Below, piece after piece: positions 10,089 through 18,265 of a stretch of DNA of 64,000 nucleotides; position 1 is the stretch's first letter; each line of letters starts with the position of its first letter. This DNA is from Planctomycetaceae bacterium. GTDB lineage: Bacteria; Planctomycetota; Planctomycetia; Planctomycetales; Planctomycetaceae. Where the stretch lies: contig JACKHO010000005.1 in NCBI GenBank assembly GCA_020638955.1, positions 310,001-374,000 on the forward strand. The letters are read 5' to 3'. A program made the position numbers and the translations under genes. The notes under the pieces were generated by a model. It was given only the letters and a program-made list of their open reading frames with translations. It was not told the DNA's origin and did no database searches.

Positions 10089-10730
10089 TTAGACGTTCAG
10101 GAGTTGAGAAGTGGCTGCGTCGACCTGTTGGCCAACCCGTCCTTCCAACTCTCCGAGAGCCTGTTGCTTTGCTTCTTCAATTGCCTTGAGTGCCTGCTCT
10201 TTGACACGTAGAGCTTCCGCTTCCGCCTGGGCGACGATTTCCGCGCCTTTGGCTTCCGCTTCGCGACGTGCACCATCGAGCATGGACTTCACTTGAGCAT
10301 GAACCTCAGCGATTTTTGCTTCGGTTTCCACTCGTAACCGCTGTGCTTCCTGCTGCACCTTGGCCGCCGTTTGTTCAGCTCGAACCACGCGGGCATCGCG
10401 TTCGTCCAAGCCTTCAATCATGGGCTGCCAGGCGAATGACTTCATCACGTTGATGAACAACAGAAAACTGACCAGCGTGAACACCAGCAGGTAGGGATCT
10501 AACTGCAGTGGTGGCTTCTGCGTGTCCGGATGACCCTGCCACGGCTTTTGATTGGCGACCTCATGTTCCTTAGCCTCCGACGAAGCCGCCGCATCGTTAA
10601 TTGCAGCAGCTTCATCGGCAGCCGCACCACCCGAAATTGGGGGATGCGGTGCATCCTCTGCGGCTGCAATGCTCACGAAGCATTGCAGCAGAAGAATTGC
10701 CAAGGCAGTCAATGAGGAGTGACGAATCAT
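10089..10730 (-). CDS. atpF': F-type ATP synthase b' subunit with signal peptide
   Basis: 213-residue b-type subunit, the partner of the following b gene. An N-terminal export signal (SSLTALAILLLQCFVSIAAAEDA) precedes an acidic, Ala-rich spacer to about residue 75. The transmembrane segment (LDPYLLVFTLVSFLLFINVMKSFAWQP) and a long Ala/Glu/Gln-rich coiled coil to the C-terminus follow. Paired b and b' genes are known from photosynthetic and other bacteria; here both carry signal peptides, consistent with an N-out topology of an enlarged outside domain. I chose the ATG at 10730 over the TTG one codon upstream. Confidence 0.88.
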   Translation of the reverse strand: MIRHSSLTALAILLLQCFVSIAAAEDAPHPPISGGAAADEAAAINDAAASSEAKEHEVANQKPWQGHPDTQKPPLQLDPYLLVFTLVSFLLFINVMKSFAWQPMIEGLDERDARVVRAEQTAAKVQQEAQRLRVETEAKIAEVHAQVKSMLDGARREAEAKGAEIVAQAEAEALRVKEQALKAIEEAKQQALGELEGRVGQQVDAATSQLLNV

Positions 10731-10796
10731 CAAACGGGACCGACGTCAACGGGACTCGGATGAAAACAGTTGGCGGCGGAATTCGCCACCAACGAC

Positions 10797-11108
10797 TTAG
10801 CCGTTCAGGGCGGCAATCAAACACACAACGAGAGCAAAGAAGGTAGCACCTTCGATGAACGCTGCAGTCAACAACATACCACCGCGGATGTCGCCAGCAG
10901 CTTCTGGCTGACGAGCCATGCTTTCGCAAGCGGCTGCACCAATGCGGGCAATACCGAATGCGGCACCGATCATGATGATACCAGCACCAGCCGATGGAGA
11001 GAACTCGATAAGAGCCTGGCTCGCGCCTTCACCTTGAGCCATTGCTGGAGCTGCCATGAACAGCAGCGCGACTACCAGAACTGCACAAATCTTAAACACT
11101 CGAAACAC
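10797..11108 (-). CDS. atpE: F-type ATP synthase c subunit with signal peptide
   Basis: 103-residue c subunit, the proton-carrying rotor ring. It has an extra cleavable-looking signal peptide of about 25 residues (ICAVLVVALLFMAAPAMAQ), which makes it longer than the usual ~80. Helix 1 (GAGIIMIGAAFGIARIG), the polar loop with RQPEA, and helix 2 with the ion-binding glutamate (FIEGATFFALVVC) follow. The Gln in helix 1 and the Ser/Thr after Glu expected of sodium-binding rings are absent, so proton coupling is inferred. A GTG start is preceded by a strong GAGGAGGT ribosome-binding site, consistent with the high copy number needed. Confidence 0.95.
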   Translation of the reverse strand: MFRVFKICAVLVVALLFMAAPAMAQGEGASQALIEFSPSAGAGIIMIGAAFGIARIGAAACESMARQPEAAGDIRGGMLLTAAFIEGATFFALVVCLIAALNG

Positions 11109-11220
11109 GTTGACCTCCTCAGATCATGCTTAAACAGCGATGGCAAACTCTACTTGAGAATACCCGGTTCAATTTGTATTCAGCCAACTCCCAACGCTGA
11201 CTGATCGATTTACTCTGCAA

Positions 11221-12162
11221 TTAGTGTTCGTGCAACGACATCGCGATGAAAATCGTAGACAGGAACGAAAACACGTACGCCTGAATGAACGCCACAAGGA
11301 GTTCCAGCAGGCCAACGCCCACTTGTCCAGCGAGGCTGGCAGGAGCAACTGCCCACCACGCGCTGTGATTGGCCACATGGAAAATAAAGCCGAGGATGAC
11401 TCCCAGCACCGTATGACCACCCATGATGTTGGCAAACAAACGCACAGCCAACACGGCATGTTTAATAAACAGTCCGATGACCTCAATCACGAAGATGAGG
11501 GGAATCAGGACAATCTTCATGGCGAAGGGGGCGTCGATGTGTGGAATCAGGTGGGTCCAGAATCCGACATGACCGTGCATCGCGGCACCGTAACGGTACG
11601 TGGCACCGAAGGCTGTAAGCGCCAATCCCAGGGTCACACTAATGCTTCCGGTTGGTGATCCCAACCAGGGAACTGCACCCAGCAGGTTGCAGAACAGGAT
11701 GTAGAAGAAGCAGGACCAAATGAATGGCAGGTACTTATCAGCCGGGTGCCCGGAAATCGCGGGGCCGTGATGAAGTTCAAAGCTTGACGACTCGTGGTCT
11801 TCATGGTCGTGTTCGCCGTGACCGTGGTCACCATGGCCATGATCTCCGTGGCCGTGTGCGTGAGGGTCGCCGATGACTGGTCGGACGACTTCGTCACGGA
11901 TATAGAGGGCGAGCATTTCCCAGAAGTTCCAGAACCATCCGTTGACTGGTCGCCCGCCTCGCACGCGAGCGGCGACGCCACGGAAAATCCAGAGTGCAAT
12001 GAGAAAGGCGAGCGCTTGCAGCATCATGAATTTTGACAGAGCAAATTCAGATGTTTGCAGTGAGTCGCCACCGATATACGGCAACGGCACTTCAATCCCG
12101 AACGGTAGTTCGAGATTGTAGAAGTCGTAAACGTGATGAAACGTTCCGTGTTCGGCTAGCAT
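11221..12162 (-). CDS. atpB: F-type ATP synthase a subunit with His-rich loop
   Basis: 313-residue membrane subunit a, which forms the two proton half-channels against the c ring. The essential arginine lies in AVLAVRLFANIMGGH (helix 4), and the last helices contain GLLELLVAFIQAYVFSFLSTIF. Between the first two membrane segments, residues 101-133, is an insertion rich in His, Gly, Asp and Glu (HAHGHGDHGHGDHGHG, then EHDHEDHE). In other a subunits this loop is on the cytoplasmic side, so it is opposite to the His-rich part of atpF. The usual KYLPFIWSCFFYILFCNLLG region follows at once, showing a clean loop insertion. Confidence 0.95.
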   Translation of the reverse strand: MLAEHGTFHHVYDFYNLELPFGIEVPLPYIGGDSLQTSEFALSKFMMLQALAFLIALWIFRGVAARVRGGRPVNGWFWNFWEMLALYIRDEVVRPVIGDPHAHGHGDHGHGDHGHGEHDHEDHESSSFELHHGPAISGHPADKYLPFIWSCFFYILFCNLLGAVPWLGSPTGSISVTLGLALTAFGATYRYGAAMHGHVGFWTHLIPHIDAPFAMKIVLIPLIFVIEVIGLFIKHAVLAVRLFANIMGGHTVLGVILGFIFHVANHSAWWAVAPASLAGQVGVGLLELLVAFIQAYVFSFLSTIFIAMSLHEH

Positions 12163-12226
12163 ACCTGGAATGGACCTGGACTATTTGTTTCCAAACGCCA
12201 CCCCTCGGGATGGCCGGTAAGTTGGA

Positions 12227-12670
12227 TTAGTTCTCGGGAGAATTGACTTCGTTTTGAGGCTTCGTTGCTGTTGAGTCAGGGACCTTTGAAGAAGAAGTTG
12301 ATCCCCCTTCGTGCAGTTGCCTCGTCCCGAGCCACGTTTCATAGCCCAAGACAGCGAGGTAAGCAACCGCTACGGGTAAGATAAAGAGTTCAGTTCTCAA
12401 ACGAGGGAAGAGCAGGAGCAACGAACCGGCCAAAACGCACGTACCTACCGTCCGAATGCCGGTCGTCGCCATGATGGATTCATACGAAACGGTCCGGCCG
12501 TGCATGGAGAACAAGGCACCAATACCCACGACCATGAGAATGATGTGGGACAAGGCAATTTCCAATACGGGAGCCTCACCGTAATACCACTGGGCAGCCA
12601 AAAGGCATATGAACGCACTGCCGCACACGGTCATCAGCAGGCCGCCAATTCGATTCCTCAAAACATTCAC
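12227..12670 (-). CDS. four-helix membrane protein at the atpI position
   Basis: 147-residue protein with about four hydrophobic segments in its first 110 residues, then a hydrophilic Ser/Thr/Pro-rich tail. It is the first gene of the ATP synthase cluster, 64 bases before atpB, which is where atpI sits in many bacteria. AtpI helps assemble the c ring. Sequence similarity is too weak for me to assert orthology; the call rests on position, size and topology. The start is a GTG at 12670. An unrelated-looking open frame ends inside this start codon, but I rejected it as an antisense shadow. Confidence 0.6.
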   Translation of the reverse strand: MNVLRNRIGGLLMTVCGSAFICLLAAQWYYGEAPVLEIALSHIILMVVGIGALFSMHGRTVSYESIMATTGIRTVGTCVLAGSLLLLFPRLRTELFILPVAVAYLAVLGYETWLGTRQLHEGGSTSSSKVPDSTATKPQNEVNSPEN

Positions 12671-13003
12671 GGCCTTGCCTTGTCCGTTGCGTCGATTTCT
12701 GGGTGAGCCACATTTGTCAACACCCGTCGGGCGAGTCTAGTTCGCCAAATCCCCGGCGTCAAAGCCTGCAGCAACGGGCCTTCGCTCGGCTCGATTGGGC
12801 CGTGTGTTGGCATCATTTCCCACGAAAAACTACGTCCGCATCCAGTTCCTGTTGAATGCGGAGAGCCCATTCCGTTTGCAGAATGGACTTCCGGTGTGGT
12901 AGAAATTGGAAACCTCGGTGTCGAGGTGGTGTTCCCTTCCACCGCAAAGAAGCACTCATTCCTAACGTTGGGAATTTGATGGCTTGAAAGTAGCAGGCGG
13001 CTT
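12671..13003. other. 333-base intergenic region between divergent genes
   Basis: This gap separates the start of the ATP synthase operon on the minus strand from the DUF4912 gene on the plus strand, so it must hold promoters for both. I see no convincing gene, in particular no AtpZ-like small membrane protein, and no strong hairpin or operator dyad. Confidence 0.5.
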
Positions 13004-13957
13004 ATGGCTGAGCACGCAGGACGCTCGAAGAGTGAACTGGAACGCTTAACTCGCGACGAGTTGCGGGAGTTGGCTCGGGGTGCGGGCATGACGGGCTTTG
13101 GCTCGATGCGCAAATCAGAACTCGTCAACGCCTTGATCGCGACGAATTCGGAATCTGAGCCTGAGTTCCAACCGCTGCAGAGTGAAGCGATGGGGGCATC
13201 CAATGGGGCCATTTCGTCCGCCGCCCTGTTTGGCAGCTCGTCGACAAAGGTCGCGCTGAAGAACCATCGACTGACGACAACCGACGCCGCCGTCACTGAT
13301 TCACTCGATCTCACCGGCCTCGACAACCACTGGCTGCAGGCGGAATGGAGCATTTCGCCACGCACGCTTGAACGCGTGGTTGCCTCAATGGGTGTCGACT
13401 GGCACCTGGCAAAACCGACCCTCCGGCTCTACCAGTTGACTTGTGATGAGGCGGGACCAAAGTCAAAAGCCCTGTCTGCAGACATTTCGCTGCCTGTCGA
13501 CGCGCGGCAGTGGTTCATCCCGGCTCCGATTCCCGGTGGCGTGTGGCAGGTGGCTCTGGGGTATTTGTCCCGTGAAGGGAAGTTCTTCACTTTGGTCCAG
13601 TCACTGCCAGAAGAGCTGCCGACCGCCATCAGGCAGAATAACCGGGCATCAGCCGAGGAGACACTCAGTGCGCGGCTGCGGGACGATGCCGACGAACCGG
13701 GGCAGATTCAGGTCGAACTCGAAGTTGTCCTCACCATTAAGGGCGTCGCAACGCCGGGAGCCTCAGTCACCATCGATGACGACGAAGTCCCCGTCGAGCG
13801 GGATGGGACATTTCGTTTGGAAACTCCACTCGAAAATGGGCGGGCGGCCTATCCCATTGAGGTTCGCAACGGGGGGGGGCGACAACGCGTGCTCATGGCC
13901 ATTGAACGGAACACGCGGTTCCTCGAAACGGAACAGCGCGTGCCCGACGAGGATTAG
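13004..13957 (+). CDS. DUF4912 protein with Rho-N-like head
   Basis: 317-residue soluble protein. Residues ~5-50 form a helix-rich region like the Rho N-terminal/SAP-type nucleic-acid-binding head (SELERLTRDELRELARGAGM, then KSELVNALI). Residues ~105-215 match the DUF4912 pattern (LQAEWSISPRTLERVVASMG, then LRLYQLT, WFIPAPIPGGVWQVALGY and SREGKFFTLVQS). The C-terminal ~80 residues form a beta-rich, carboxypeptidase-regulatory-like segment (TPGASVTIDDDEVPVERDG). The family's function is not known; the head suggests binding to RNA or DNA. A run of nine G at about 13872 lies within the coding region and could be prone to slippage. SD AGGCGG precedes the start. Confidence 0.8.
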   Translation: MAEHAGRSKSELERLTRDELRELARGAGMTGFGSMRKSELVNALIATNSESEPEFQPLQSEAMGASNGAISSAALFGSSSTKVALKNHRLTTTDAAVTDSLDLTGLDNHWLQAEWSISPRTLERVVASMGVDWHLAKPTLRLYQLTCDEAGPKSKALSADISLPVDARQWFIPAPIPGGVWQVALGYLSREGKFFTLVQSLPEELPTAIRQNNRASAEETLSARLRDDADEPGQIQVELEVVLTIKGVATPGASVTIDDDEVPVERDGTFRLETPLENGRAAYPIEVRNGGGRQRVLMAIERNTRFLETEQRVPDED

Positions 13958-13982
13958 CTCGACAGGAAAGGGGCACGCCAAG

Positions 13983-15659
13983 CTAGTTCGCAGTGGGGGA
14001 CAAAGCCGGCTCACCGCTCATGTCGGAATTGGACTCTTCGTCACCCGCTGGCTGAGCAGGGGCAGGCTTGTCGAGTTTCATTTCAATAGCGTACGGCACC
14101 CAGACGACCGAGGCGACCGTTACCACAATCACGCCGAGTAAATTTAGCATGAACCCTGTTCGAGCCATTTCCCGCATGGTGACATGGCCCGTTCCAAACA
14201 CAATGGCATTCGGCGGCGTGCCAATTGGAAGCATGAAGGCACAACTGCAGGAAATTGTGGCCGGTAGCAGTACCATGAGTGGCGGAATGTTCAGTTCGTG
14301 AGCCACTCCCGCCAGGACGGGGAGCAGCATGTTGAGTGTCGCCACGTTTGTGGTGAACTCGGTGAGGAACGTCACGAAAACACACACCAGCACCGCCAGC
14401 ACGATGGTACTCCGTCCCTCCAGCGCCCACGCGAGTCCACTTCCCATCCAGCCTGAAAGGCCCGTGGCCTCGAAGGCATTCGCCATCGAGAAGCCGGCTC
14501 CAATGAGCAGCAGCATGCCCCAGGGGATGTGACGCTGTGCATCATCCCAGGTGACGAGGGGACGCCATGTCTTTCCGGCGGTTTGTTGATCGTGCGGGAT
14601 GAGAAACAGAAGTGTCCCCATGCCGATTGCAATGGTCGCGTCATCGACAAACTTCGGTAGAAACGACCAGTCGTAGTCTTTCGACTTTGCGTAGTCCGCC
14701 AGTCCGGTGGTCCAACCGGGGAGTAGTGTCCACTCCCCAAACGTCAGTGGCACGCGCGTCATCCACAGCACGGCGGTGGTTACGAAGAGCAGGGCTACGA
14801 AAACCTCGCTGCGACGCATCCGCCCGAGCGCCCGGAGTCGATTCCCAAAGAAATCGCCTTCACCACCAGAGACTGCTGCTTTGCCCGGCAGCGACCAGGT
14901 GAGTGTCACGCCCACCAGCAGTAGGAGCACCAGACTGACGGGGGCGAAGGCCACCATCCAGGAGGCGGCGGAGATATTCGCTGCCCCTGCTTTGACGAAG
15001 TGATCTTCCCAGAAACCTCGAAACGCAACGTTTGTGGGAGTGCCAACCAATGTGGCAAAGCCGCCAACGCTCGCACCATACGAGATGCCCAGCAACGTTG
15101 GTGCGGTCAATTGCTTCATAATGCCGCCCGCCTCGCCTTCTGAGTCAACTTCGCCAAGCGTCTTCAGCAATGCGAGTGCGATGGGGACCATGAGCATGGT
15201 CGAGGCCGTGTTGCTGATCCACATCGACAGGAAGGCCGTGGTCAGCATGAAGCCGAAGACAATTGCTCTCGGTCCCGTACCGACGCCCCGAACCAACTGA
15301 AGTGCAAGGCGACGGTGCAGCCCCGACTGTTCAAGCCCCAGGGCAATAAGAAAACCGCCGAGGAACAGAAAGACATTCTTATTGGCATACGGAGCACAGG
15401 CGTCGCCTGCATTCACAATACCGAGCAGCGGGTACAGGCAAATTGGCAGCAGACTGGTGACAGCAACCGGGAGAAACTGACCAAACCACAAAATGGCCAT
15501 GACAACGGTCACTGCCAGTAGGCGTTGTCCTTCGACCGTCAATCCTGCTGGTGTTGGCAGGGAACAGAGAGCAATTCCGGCAATCAGGGCAGCGAGCACG
15601 CCCCAGAACGACATCGACGGGGGAGTCACTTCTGACGGAGTGGAGCCACCTTTTCCCAA
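13983..15659 (-). CDS. SLC13/DASS-family anion:sodium symporter
   Basis: 558-residue membrane transporter of the divalent anion:Na+ symporter family, which imports dicarboxylates, citrate or sulfate. About 12 hydrophobic segments are visible, with the two family signatures: an S-N-T motif in the first half (WISNTASTMLMVPIALALL) and the matching T-x-x-T-P-x-N region (TEFTTNVATLNMLLPVL and IGTPPNAIVFGTG) in the second. Substrate cannot be read from sequence. The TTG at 15659 is preferred as start because AGGGGA lies 7 bases upstream; the ATG at 15614 lacks a ribosome-binding site. A short charged tail ends the protein. It is followed upstream by a second permease in the same direction. Confidence 0.9.
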   Translation of the reverse strand: MGKGGSTPSEVTPPSMSFWGVLAALIAGIALCSLPTPAGLTVEGQRLLAVTVVMAILWFGQFLPVAVTSLLPICLYPLLGIVNAGDACAPYANKNVFLFLGGFLIALGLEQSGLHRRLALQLVRGVGTGPRAIVFGFMLTTAFLSMWISNTASTMLMVPIALALLKTLGEVDSEGEAGGIMKQLTAPTLLGISYGASVGGFATLVGTPTNVAFRGFWEDHFVKAGAANISAASWMVAFAPVSLVLLLLVGVTLTWSLPGKAAVSGGEGDFFGNRLRALGRMRRSEVFVALLFVTTAVLWMTRVPLTFGEWTLLPGWTTGLADYAKSKDYDWSFLPKFVDDATIAIGMGTLLFLIPHDQQTAGKTWRPLVTWDDAQRHIPWGMLLLIGAGFSMANAFEATGLSGWMGSGLAWALEGRSTIVLAVLVCVFVTFLTEFTTNVATLNMLLPVLAGVAHELNIPPLMVLLPATISCSCAFMLPIGTPPNAIVFGTGHVTMREMARTGFMLNLLGVIVVTVASVVWVPYAIEMKLDKPAPAQPAGDEESNSDMSGEPALSPTAN

Positions 15660-15721
15660 CTCTCGTCCCCTGTTTTCAATGTTCGATGTTTAGCGTCTTC
15701 GGATTTCAGGCTCAGTTCAAG

Positions 15722-17569
15722 TTAAACGAGCGGAAGGACAAACGATAGAATGACTGTGCTGACGAAGCTGACTGCGCTCAACACAGCGAGCATGGGCGTC
15801 CACGACTTCAGGCTTTCGGCCTCGGTCAGCCGACCCATTTTGGCGAAAATCCAGAAGCCGCTGTCGTTCATCCAGCTCCCCATGAGTGAGCCAGCGCCAA
15901 TGGCCGTGGCAATGTACACGGGATGAAAGCCCAAGTTGACGGGAATCATGGAAGCCAGCATTCCGGAAACCACAATCATGGCTGTGGTACTGGAACCCTG
16001 GGCGACTTTCATCAGGGCTGCCACGCCATAGGCGAGGAGCAGCAGCACCAGTCCGGCCTGTCCGGCACCGCCACTGGACTCGAAGTGCTTCTGAATGGTG
16101 TCGCCAATTCCGGCGACTTTCAGCATGGCTCCAAAAGCACCACCGGCGGCGGTAATGAGAATAATGGTACCACCACTCATCAGTGACGCTTCCACTGTGG
16201 CGGTGAGTTGATCGAGTGTCGGAGATTTCTGTCGGTAGAACAGATACATCGCGAGAATGGTAGAAAGCAGCAGCGCAAAGTTGGCGTTGCCGAACAGAGC
16301 TGACCAGTCAGCAGCCTTGCGGGCCGGGGTGTTCCATTCGTGCAGCTTGAACACGCCGGGGAAAGTGACTTCCAGCAACGTGCGATTCGCACGCTCCAGT
16401 TCGTGCGGCTGCATTTTCTTCATGTCATCCTGCAGCCGAGTGTCCAGGTCGAGTTGACGCTGCAACTGGGCCGTCGCCGCAGATTCGGGGTCGGCTTCCT
16501 TGGCCTGTTTGAGGTTTCCCTCAATTTTCCAGCGTTTTTCCACGACGCCATCAAACGCCACGTTGTCATACAGCAGGTGGGATTTCGAAACCATGACGAC
16601 GTTGAGCGCGTCGATGACACTTTGCTTCTCAGCATCTCCCCATTCGCCGGTTGGAATGCTGAATTCAGTGGCCTTCAGCGTTTCAGCAACCCGAGTTGCG
16701 GCTGGTGATTTCGGATCTGTCAGGTTCGACCGCAACGTATCCCAGTCGTTGACATCAGAGACGGCAAGGCGGGGGGCATGTTCGCTGTTGGCAATGGTCG
16801 TGAGCGCCGTGTTGGCGGAAATCATCAGTACTGGCAACACGACAGGCATCAGCGAGAGCCAAAGCGGTGGCAGGCCTTTGTCCTTTTTGGCCAGCTCTGC
16901 AGCGGCATCGGCACTCTCTGCTCCACCTTCTACTGGAACGGTCGGTGTATCTCGGAATGGTATGTCGAGTTTGACGTCGAGCCAGCGGGCCATCATGAGT
17001 CCCGCAATAGCAGCCGGAATGGCAATCAGGCCGCCGACAAGGATCATGACGCCGACATCGATTCCCAGCGTCGAGGCCATGACCAGTGGTCCGGGCGTGG
17101 GGGGGACCAGCGTGTGTGTAATCGCGCCCCCGGCGGAAATGGCCAGGATGTAAAGCAAGTAGTTCTTGTTCGTTTTGCGGTACAGAGACCGTGCGAGGGG
17201 GACGAGCAGGTAGAACACCGTGTCGAAGAACACGGGGACAGCGAGGACATAGCCGCTGCCCATAAGCGCCCATGAGGCACGTCGTTCTCCCAGCACCTTG
17301 AGGAAGGCTTGCACAATGCGGTCGGCAGCGCCGCTGGCCATCATGCATTCGCCAATGATTGCCGCGAGGGCAATAACAATCCCAATGTTTCCGGCCGCCT
17401 TGCCGAATTCCGTGGCGACGCGGGCAATTTGTTCGTTGGGGGCGCCAGGTGCCAGCAGGCTGACCACGATGGCGGAAATGGTGAGCGCCAGAAAGGCATT
17501 CACTCGCAGAATGAGAATAAGACCCAGAATACTTGCGATACCAATTGCCAGAATGAGAAGTGGATGCAT
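15722..17569 (-). CDS. GntP-family permease with ~160-residue soluble insertion
   Basis: 615-residue transporter of the gluconate:proton symporter (GntP) family; typical members have about 440-450 residues. The N-terminal half (MHPLLILAIGIASILGLILIL onwards) and C-terminal half (GTIILITAAGGAFGAMLKVAG, AQGSSTTAMIV and MNDSGFWIFAKMG) match the family well. Between them, residues ~262-421, is a hydrophilic insert with helices and many charges (KATEFSIPTGEWGDAEKQS, DLDTRLQDDMKKMQPHELE). The insert sits between two membrane spans and so could face the periplasm. The start was set at the ATG at 17569, where the first membrane span begins. Substrate is likely a sugar acid or hydroxy acid; this is inferred from family only. 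Confidence 0.88.
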   Translation of the reverse strand: MHPLLILAIGIASILGLILILRVNAFLALTISAIVVSLLAPGAPNEQIARVATEFGKAAGNIGIVIALAAIIGECMMASGAADRIVQAFLKVLGERRASWALMGSGYVLAVPVFFDTVFYLLVPLARSLYRKTNKNYLLYILAISAGGAITHTLVPPTPGPLVMASTLGIDVGVMILVGGLIAIPAAIAGLMMARWLDVKLDIPFRDTPTVPVEGGAESADAAAELAKKDKGLPPLWLSLMPVVLPVLMISANTALTTIANSEHAPRLAVSDVNDWDTLRSNLTDPKSPAATRVAETLKATEFSIPTGEWGDAEKQSVIDALNVVMVSKSHLLYDNVAFDGVVEKRWKIEGNLKQAKEADPESAATAQLQRQLDLDTRLQDDMKKMQPHELERANRTLLEVTFPGVFKLHEWNTPARKAADWSALFGNANFALLLSTILAMYLFYRQKSPTLDQLTATVEASLMSGGTIILITAAGGAFGAMLKVAGIGDTIQKHFESSGGAGQAGLVLLLLAYGVAALMKVAQGSSTTAMIVVSGMLASMIPVNLGFHPVYIATAIGAGSLMGSWMNDSGFWIFAKMGRLTEAESLKSWTPMLAVLSAVSFVSTVILSFVLPLV

Positions 17570-17589
17570 AGCAGACGGGGACTTTCTGA

Positions 17590-17628
17590 AAATGAAGGTG
17601 GGACGCCCTCTATGAAAACGTCCCACCT
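17590..17628 (-). terminator. hairpin terminator downstream of the His-rich lipoprotein
   Basis: A perfect 10-base stem (17596-17605 with 17619-17628, AGGTGGGACG/CGTCCCACCT) and a 13-base loop lie between the lipoprotein stop and the GntP gene. In the minus direction it is followed by TTCATTTTC, a weak T-rich tract. Confidence 0.6.
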
Positions 17629-17671
17629 AAACAATTGTCAAACGTAACGGCTGAATCGAGGTTTCAATCGC

Positions 17672-18193
17672 TTAGTGATTGTGGCCTTCGTGGTCGTGAC
17701 CTTCGTGATCATGTCCGATTTCGACGACGGTTTCTTTGCCACCTTCAGCGACCAACACGAACTCTCCTTCGATCCCTTCAATGTCGGCAATCGCGGCGGG
17801 GACCGCGTCAGCTGAGGTAACAAAGCGGGAAGTCGCTCCGTCTGCTTCGCCTTCAAGGGGAGATGCCGTCAGTTCCACTTCCTGCTCTTCTTCGCCAATG
17901 TGCAGGTGCAGGTGAGCAGTTGCTCCGGTCACTGGTGCAGCCGTTGCTCCGTCTTCACCCAACAGGTACACCGACACGACACGGTCTGCGCCCATAGCGA
18001 TTTCGGCGTGGCCACCTTCAATTTCAAGCACATGGCCGCCGTGAGGGCCGTGTACATGTTCGTCGTGGGCGTCGACATTTTCGACGTTGTCCGACTCTGA
18101 CAATTCCGAATAGCCGTCATCAGCGACGGGGCAGCCCATCATGAACGCACAGCACACAGTCGACAGCAGGGTCAGCTTCCATTCCATTTTCAT
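17672..18193 (-). CDS. His-rich metal-binding lipoprotein
   Basis: 173-residue predicted lipoprotein. The signal MKMEWKLTLLSTVCCAFMMGC ends in an FMMGC lipobox. After an acidic linker there is a histidine cluster (DAHDEHVHGPHGGH) near residues 40-55, and the C-terminus ends in GHDHEGHDHEGHNH. Between them is a beta-rich domain (VVSVYLLGEDGATAAPVTGATAHLHLHIG) of the kind often placed before heavy-metal efflux adaptor proteins. Binding of Zn, Cu, Ni or Co in the periplasm is inferred from composition. The ATG at 18193 was chosen over a longer frame because GGAGAG precedes it. It ends next to a hairpin terminator. Confidence 0.75.
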   Translation of the reverse strand: MKMEWKLTLLSTVCCAFMMGCPVADDGYSELSESDNVENVDAHDEHVHGPHGGHVLEIEGGHAEIAMGADRVVSVYLLGEDGATAAPVTGATAHLHLHIGEEEQEVELTASPLEGEADGATSRFVTSADAVPAAIADIEGIEGEFVLVAEGGKETVVEIGHDHEGHDHEGHNH

Positions 18194-18265
18194 CAATTCT
18201 CTCCATGTAAGGTTGCCGGAGACATTTCCCGGCGAAGTTGCAAAATCTTCAGCGGCACGCACGTG

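Noticed and set aside
10797..11108. Sodium-coupled c-ring
   Set aside because: The helix-1 Gln and the Ser/Thr next to the helix-2 Glu expected of Na+ rings are absent, so proton coupling is the better reading.
12667..13365. Long minus-strand open frame ending with a TGA that overlaps the GTG start of the atpI-like gene, suggesting coupling
   Set aside because: It runs antisense through the start of the DUF4912 gene, has an unnatural Ser/Arg/Pro-rich composition, no membrane spans as an AtpZ would have, and no ribosome-binding site that I could find.
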